Shown here one piece after another: positions 58,300 through 64,000 of a stretch of 64,000 bases of DNA. Origin of the DNA: Halichoerus grypus (lineage: Eukaryota; Chordata; Mammalia; Carnivora; Phocidae); the NCBI RefSeq assembly GCF_964656455.1, contig NC_135716.1, forward strand, positions 111,632,389 through 111,696,388. The letters run 5' to 3'. Below the pieces are notes generated by a model. The model was not told where the DNA came from. It ran no database searches and saw only the letters and a program-made list of their open reading frames with translations. Made by a program: the position numbers and the translations under genes. Position 1 is the first letter of the stretch. Every line of letters starts with the position of its first letter.

Positions 58300-58448
58300 G
58301 TGCTACGTCTAGTATCTTCACAACTGTCTACTGTAGTTGTCCTTGCAATCTGGTCTCCATGCTTATCATCCTAAAAAAACTGCTTTCTTGAAGGTCACCT
58401 ACAACCACCTAATTGCCAAAGCCACAGCTTTTTTCAGTCCTTGTCCTT
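58300..58448 (+). repeat. LINE L2 ORF fragment (weak)
   Basis: ctttcttgaaggtcacctac, aaccacctaattgccaaagcc and tttcagtccttgtcctt follow the start of the L2 reverse-transcriptase-region text in sense. Confidence 0.55.
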
Positions 58449-58670
58449 TTTCTTTTTTTTTTTTTTTAAAGGATTTTATTTATGCATTTGAGACACAGAG
58501 ATAGAGAGAGAGAGAGAGAGCATGAACAGGGAGAGAGGCAGAAGGAGAGGGAGAAGCAGGCTCCCCGTTGAGCCAGGAGCCCAATGTGGGGCTCGATCCC
58601 AGCACCCTGATGACCTGAGCCGAAGGCAGACACTTAACCATCTGAGCCACCCAGGCGCCCCCTCGTCCTT
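58439..58670 (-). mobile_element. CAN SINE in L2
   Basis: Body 58449-58660 with a (GA)n expansion at 58503-58520. TSD ccttgtcctt at 58439-58448 against cctcgtcctt at 58661-58670 (one mismatch). The 127-codon minus frame here reads SINE sequence. Confidence 0.93.
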
Positions 58671-58794
58671 CTTCAATAGAGGATAAATACCAGGTTCTCA
58701 GAAAGGTAGTTACCACTTCTTTTTTTAACCTCATAACTGCTTTGGATTCCTTGGCAGTGTTCTGGTTGGATACATACCTTTCTGAAGTACACTG

Positions 58795-58995
58795 TGCCAA
58801 GGAAAGTGCACACATTTTGAAGTTACACAGTCTGAGTCTGAGTCCCGGTGTGACCTCGGACAAAGTACTTGTCTTCCCAGTCTGTTTCTTCCTCTGGGAA
58901 GTGGGACACCACTACTGACCTTACTGGATTGTGAAGATCAAATTAAATAATGCATGTAAAGAATCTAGCAAGGTGTTGCACATAGTTGATGTTCA
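58795..58995 (+). repeat. MIR element
   Basis: Sense MIR: gtctgagtcccggtgtgacc, cagtctgtttcttcctctgg, gattgtgaagatcaaattaa, aggtgttgcacatagttgat. Confidence 0.75.
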
Positions 58996-59186
58996 AAAAT
59001 GTCCACTTTCCCCCTCTTTCTGCTTTCTCTGTAGTGCTCAGGCATCCTTGGCATGGATGCAGCTGTTTCACAGGTTCTATCTCATCTTGACTTAGCATTT
59101 AACACCCTCTACCTCTGCCCTCTCACCATTTCAGTGCTGATTCCAAAGTCTAGGTCTCTCATTATCCTTACCATTTAAAAAAAAAA

Positions 59187-59977
<791 letters not shown>

Positions 59978-60414
59978 TACAGGCATACTGTGGAGATATT
60001 GCAGGTTTGGTCCAGACCATTACAGTAAAATGAGTATCATAATAAAACCGACTGAATTTTTTGATTTCCTAGTACAGATAAAAGTTATGTATACACTATA
60101 CTGTAGTATATTACGTACAACAGCACTATGTCTAAAAGAAGTATACACTTTAATTAAAAATAATTTCAAAATGCTATCACCTGAGCTTTCAGTGAGTCAT
60201 GATCACTGATCACAGGTCACCATAATATAATAATAAAGTTCAAAATATTGCAAAAATTACCAAAATGTGACAAAGAGACACAAAGTGAGCAAATGCTGTC
60301 AGAAAATAGTGCTGACAGACTTGCTCAATGCAGGGTTGCCACAAACTTTAAATCTGTAAAAAATGCAAGCTGCGAAGCATAACGTAAAGCATAATCAAAT
60401 GAAGTGTGCCTGTA
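59978..60414. mobile_element. Internally deleted Tigger1 DNA transposon
   Basis: 433-bp element, 59980-60412, starting caggcatactgtggagatat and ending gaagtgtgcctg, with TA duplicated at 59978-59979 and 60413-60414. Both ends of Tigger1 are present (taaaagttatgtatacacta; tgcagggttgccacaaactt) but the transposase gene between them is gone; the junction is near 60190-60200 (cagtgagtcatgatcactga). A classic non-autonomous derivative. Confidence 0.92.
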
Positions 60415-60844
60415 TTTTGAAATCATTTATTATTCTCCGTCCCCCCAATACACACACACATTGCTAAACCTTGTAGATTCTGGAGTTGTAATGTCTCTTA
60501 TCATCTGTCTCTCCCATTTAATTTTCCTTGTCATCATTTTAGTTCACTGCCTCAGTACTCTTTGGTTAACTACACTATCACTACTAGAGTCTTTGAGAAA
60601 TCAATTTCATAAATGGTGTGCGCAAGAATAAGAATGCAAGAGATTATTGAAAAGCAGTAGAATCACTGACAGCAGACTAGGTCTTTAAGAAGTTTACTAA
60701 TGGATGGATAGTCTGAGGGGGTCAGTGAAGTTAAGGACAAAGGATAGGTGTTTTTTGTTTTGATTTTTAAACTTCAAAGATGAATAAGCAGTTGTAGGCA
60801 GGAGGGAAGGAGTACGAAAGGATAGTATGCTAATTAATCTCATT
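60415..60844. other. Unassigned interval
   Basis: No named repeat. The 75-codon plus frame (60404-60631) starts at the transposon edge and shows no homology that I recognise. Confidence 0.35.
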
Positions 60845-61425
60845 CATACATTAATTCACTCATTCACTTCCAGATATTTATTATAAATCTATAATTAGGC
60901 ACAATGCTAAGTGCTGGGTATATAATGGTGAATAAAATCAGACAAAGAACCAGTCCCTACAATCTTCAAGTTGAAAGACAGAGGCAGACATTAATCAAAT
61001 AATCATACAGTTACATATAAAACTGAAAACAAGACAAGTGTAGGAAAGGTAAGTGCATGGTGTTATTAAAGTCTATTTGTAAAGATATCTGCTCTAGTCA
61101 GGGAAGTCAAGAAAAATTTCTTGAGGAAGTTTCCTCAGGTTCTAAAAGATGAAGGGGAATTAACCAAAGGAAGAGGGGAGGGAAGAATATTCTGGACAGA
61201 GGGAACAACCAGTGTCCTATGGTGAGGCTGTGATGAGAAGGGCTGAAAGAAGGTCAATGTTCTGCGAAAGAGAACAAGGTAGGGTGGTGTGAGAGAAGGC
61301 TGGATAAGAAGGGGCTGTACTACGCAGGGCCATGTAGGCCACAATAAGAGGTTTTTTCTTTAAGAGCAGTTGGAAGCTTTTGAAGGACTGGAAGGACTGG
61401 TGGAAGACAGGATCAGATCTGACTC
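60845..61425 (-). repeat. LINE L2, antisense, 3' end
   Basis: ttaattcactcattcacttc, agatatttattataaatcta, gctgggtatataatggtgaa, ctggacagagggaacaacca, gggccatgtaggccacaata and gacaggatcagatctgac follow the reverse complement of the L2 3' region in order. Confidence 0.85.
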
Positions 61426-61427
61426 CA

Positions 61428-62230
61428 GATCTCTGCAAGACTAATCTTCCTAAAGTGCAGGTTTCATGACAGTACTCTGCTCAAAACTTAAATGACTTTC
61501 ACTGTCCACTGAAGTAAGTTTATCTGCCATGAAAGGATCTATCTCTATGATACACCCAACTTTTCAACCACTCTTTACAGTTATTTTGTACTCTTCATCA
61601 AATCCCTTCTTTTTGCTTTTTTATCCATGTTATAGGTACCTCCTACCATGCCCTCATCCTTTCTTTCTTTCTTTTTTTTTTTTTTTAAGATTTTATTTAT
61701 TTGAGAGTGAGTGAGTGATTGAGAGAGAGAGAACACGCTCAGGTCAGGGAGAGGGACAGAGAGAGAGAGAGGGAGAAGCAGGCTCCCTGCTCAGACGTGG
61801 GGCTCAATCCCAGGACCCGGGATCATGACCTGAGCTGAAGGGAGACTCTTAGTCAACTGAGCCACCCAGGCGCCTCAGAATGCCCTCATCCTTTCATTTC
61901 TATTTCTTGAAACCCTTTCTATCCTTTGGGCCAATCACAAACCCCACTTCTGTGAAACCCTCTTTTTTTTTTTTTTTTTTTAAATCTTTCTGGTCGAGAT
62001 ATTTTGCTTCTTTGAAATTCCCAATAGTCTGTGCTTTTTTTGCCATTTGATATATTTAACTTTTTAATGTAGTTACCTGTGCACACATTCATCTCCCCCT
62101 TTCCTCAACATCCAGCAGGCTGTAAAGTCTTTGAGTGCAGAGGCTTTGTTTAATCTTTGTATCCCCCACAGTGCCTAAAATACAGTCTTACCAGTAGCAG
62201 CTGCTCAATACACCTTTGTTGTCTATTTTT
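61428..62230 (+). repeat. LINE L2, sense, 3' end
   Basis: aatcttcctaaagtgcaggt, gacagtactctgctcaaaac, cttgaaaccctttctatcct, aggctgtaaagtctttgagt, gcagaggctttgtttaatct and cagctgctcaatacaccttt follow the L2 3' region in sense, split by a SINE at 61664. It meets the antisense L2 head to head at the same consensus position. Confidence 0.8.
61648..61895 (-). mobile_element. CAN SINE in L2
   Basis: Body 61664-61879 with (CTTT)n and poly(T) on the tail side. TSD atgccctcatcctttc at 61648-61663 and 61880-61895, exact, 16 bp. Confidence 0.96.
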
Positions 62231-62514
62231 AAATTCAGATTTCTAAGTATTTGGAACCTTTTCAATTATTGTGTAGATGCCAGCCTCTACACTGATTTAT
62301 AGTTATGATGCTACAATGAAGTGTGGGTCTCATTTCCTTTTCTGGCATATATGGGTTCTACTTACGTTGATTTTCATGGCATGGATTAGAGACACACAAA
62401 AAAAGACTAAACCAACTCTTTAGAAGAAAAATCAGAGCTACAAGTCAGGTACTTATCCATCCTTTAGCTAACAACAAGATGATACTATCTCAGAGAAGAA
62501 ACTCAGGTTGCTTT

Positions 62515-62717
62515 ACCATATCTAGTTTGTTTATTTATTTATTTCTCAGAAAGAGGGAACACAAGCAGGGGGAGCGGCAGGCAGAGGGAGAAGCAGGCTC
62601 CCCGCTGAGCAGGGAGCCCAATGCGGGGCTCGATCCCAGGACCTTGGGATCATGACCTGAGCCTAAGGCAGACGCTTTACCGAGTGAGCCACCCAGGCGT
62701 CCCACCATATCTAGTTT
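62515..62717 (-). mobile_element. CAN SINE
   Basis: Body 62529-62703; young form (gaacacaagcagggggagcg). TSD accatatctagttt at 62515-62528 and 62704-62717, exact, 14 bp. Confidence 0.96.
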
Positions 62718-62989
62718 AAAGATTTATAAATGAACCCTTGAGATCTTTTCCTCAATGAATGAAAAAAAAAAAGTAGGAAGTAAAAAAGGAAAATGTTATT
62801 CTAGAACCACTTCAAAAATTTACTTAAATATGATCTGAACAAAGAATCTAAAATTCACATGAGCAGCTTTCTAGACATCCCTATTCACTGACAAGACTTA
62901 TTCCTAGAATAAAATGTAAAAAATAATGTAGAAGAGGGAAAAGAGGTCCACAGATTGTAGTGAGGATTCTGTAAGCAAAATAGTTTTAA

Positions 62990-63241
62990 CATATTTTTAC
63001 AGGGTGCCTGGGTGGCTTAGTCAGTTAAGTGTCTACCTTCAGCTCAGGTCATGATCCTGGGGTCCTGGGATTGAACCCACATAGGGTTCTCTGCTCACTG
63101 GAGAGTCTGCTTTTCCCTCTCCCTCTGCTGCTCCCCCTGCTTGCCCTTGTGCTCTCTCTCTCTCATCAAGTAAGTAAATAAATAAATAAAATCTAAAAAA
63201 AAAAAAAATTACCCTCCCCACAACCCCCCCATATTTTTACA
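62990..63241 (+). mobile_element. CAN SINE with C-rich 3' tail
   Basis: Body 63002-63229. TSD catatttttaca at 62990-63001 and 63230-63241, exact, 12 bp. Between the A-tail and the right TSD lies about 20 bp of C-rich sequence (accctccccacaaccccccc), which is not part of the usual element. Confidence 0.94.
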
Positions 63242-63689
63242 TTAAAAACAATCAACATACACATTTTATTTTGCTCTCCACCACTCTAGAAGTATAATGC
63301 TGAAGTACTAAATCACTCCATTGCTTCCTTTTGCAGGTTCCTCAGCTTTGATGTGGAGTGCAATATAATGTCAGCTAATATAATGTCAGTCTGCAGTAGA
63401 AAGACAGCAAAGGAATCTTGAGGGGTGTTTCTCCCCTTGACTTCAATGAGTACTCCGTAATCTTTCCACAGAAAGAGTGACTAGACTAGCCGTATCATTC
63501 AGTGCCATTTCTTTGCCAAGTTTAAGGACTAAGATCATTAAGTAATAATACTTGGGCAGAGTCACCATGGTTCTTTATCAGCAAAACTAAATTGTTTTCT
63601 ATGCTAAATATACTCATCCTCATTGTCTCTTTCATTAGCCTTTTACATACTGCATTTGAATAACTTCTTACTTATAACATCTCATAGTT
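63242..63689. other. Unassigned interval
   Basis: No repeat named. A strong plus-strand acceptor-like run, cattgcttccttttgcag, ends at 63336 but the frames after it close quickly. Confidence 0.35.
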
Positions 63690-63890
63690 GAATTCACACT
63701 ACTAAGTTGACTTAACCTGGATACAGTCTAACCCCTCATTTTGCCAACAAGAAAAATAATGCAAGATGAGGTTAAGAAACCTGTTCAAGGCTACACTGCC
63801 AGTGCAAAGGGGAAAAAAAACAAAACAAAACAGGATATAATCCAGAATGAGACCGAATTTAGGATTTTAAGAGGCCCCTGCATAGCTAGA
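63690..63890 (-). repeat. MIR fragment
   Basis: Antisense MIR-like: cccctcattttgccaacaag, gaggttaagaaacctgttca, aggctacactgccagtgcaa. Confidence 0.55.
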
Positions 63891-64000
63891 GGTAAGGGAA
63901 TTACATTTAATAAAAGTATTGTAATGATTAATAAAAATTATTTACATCCATTTAAATTGCATTTACTTTTATCCTGGACACAAAGCTAAAGTCCCCAAAT

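Overview
This window is vertebrate nuclear DNA from a carnivore. The main evidence is 34 copies of a tRNA-derived CAN SINE. Their head (gggcgcctgggtggctcag), internal box B (gggatcgagcc) and (AAATAAAT)n-AATCTT tail match the arctoid form seen in bears, seals and mustelids, and differ from the dog SINEC_Cf head. The species cannot be fixed further from sequence alone. There are no operons, prokaryotic genes, CRISPR arrays or rRNA. Nearly every ORF of 60-140 codons here lies inside a repeat or is chance.

Layout. 1-10.9 kb: ancient L2 and MIR fragments, five CAN SINEs, an old L1 piece and an intronless retrocopy of a ciliary gene (CFAP276/C1orf194) at 2.9-3.5 kb, minus strand. 10.9-16.8 kb: a nearly complete but dead old L1 on the plus strand, holding eight SINEs, two of them nested inside other SINEs. 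17-23.4 kb: mostly non-repetitive DNA with MIRs, a GC-box cluster near 19.05 kb, a (TG)n tract and an old L1-like 3' piece at 22.1-22.7 kb. 23.4-36.8 kb: a stack of four minus-strand L1s inserted into one another, including a 7-kb element that keeps a 5' end, plus nine SINEs. 37-42 kb: a MaLR-like LTR and a minus-strand region with the best spliced-exon signals in the window: two exons at 40,384-40,233 and 37,558-37,476 that join in frame, but with an in-frame TAA. 42.2-48.7 kb: an old plus-strand L1 with a GC-rich tandem array at its 5' end, a young truncated L1 inside it, and an internal deletion in its reverse-transcriptase region. 49-64 kb: low-repeat DNA with MER5A, MER2 and an internally deleted Tigger1 DNA transposon, L2 and MIR fragments, a (GT)n microsatellite and eight SINEs.

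No L1 has an intact ORF2; the longest open frame in the window is 145 codons, so none is autonomous. I found no previously undescribed multi-gene system. The most informative items are the nested-insertion chronology readable from target-site duplications (TSDs), the CFAP276 retrocopy, and the unidentified, possibly decayed minus-strand gene near 37-41 kb. Family names come from recognising consensus motifs, not from a database search, and repeat edges without a TSD are good to tens of bases.
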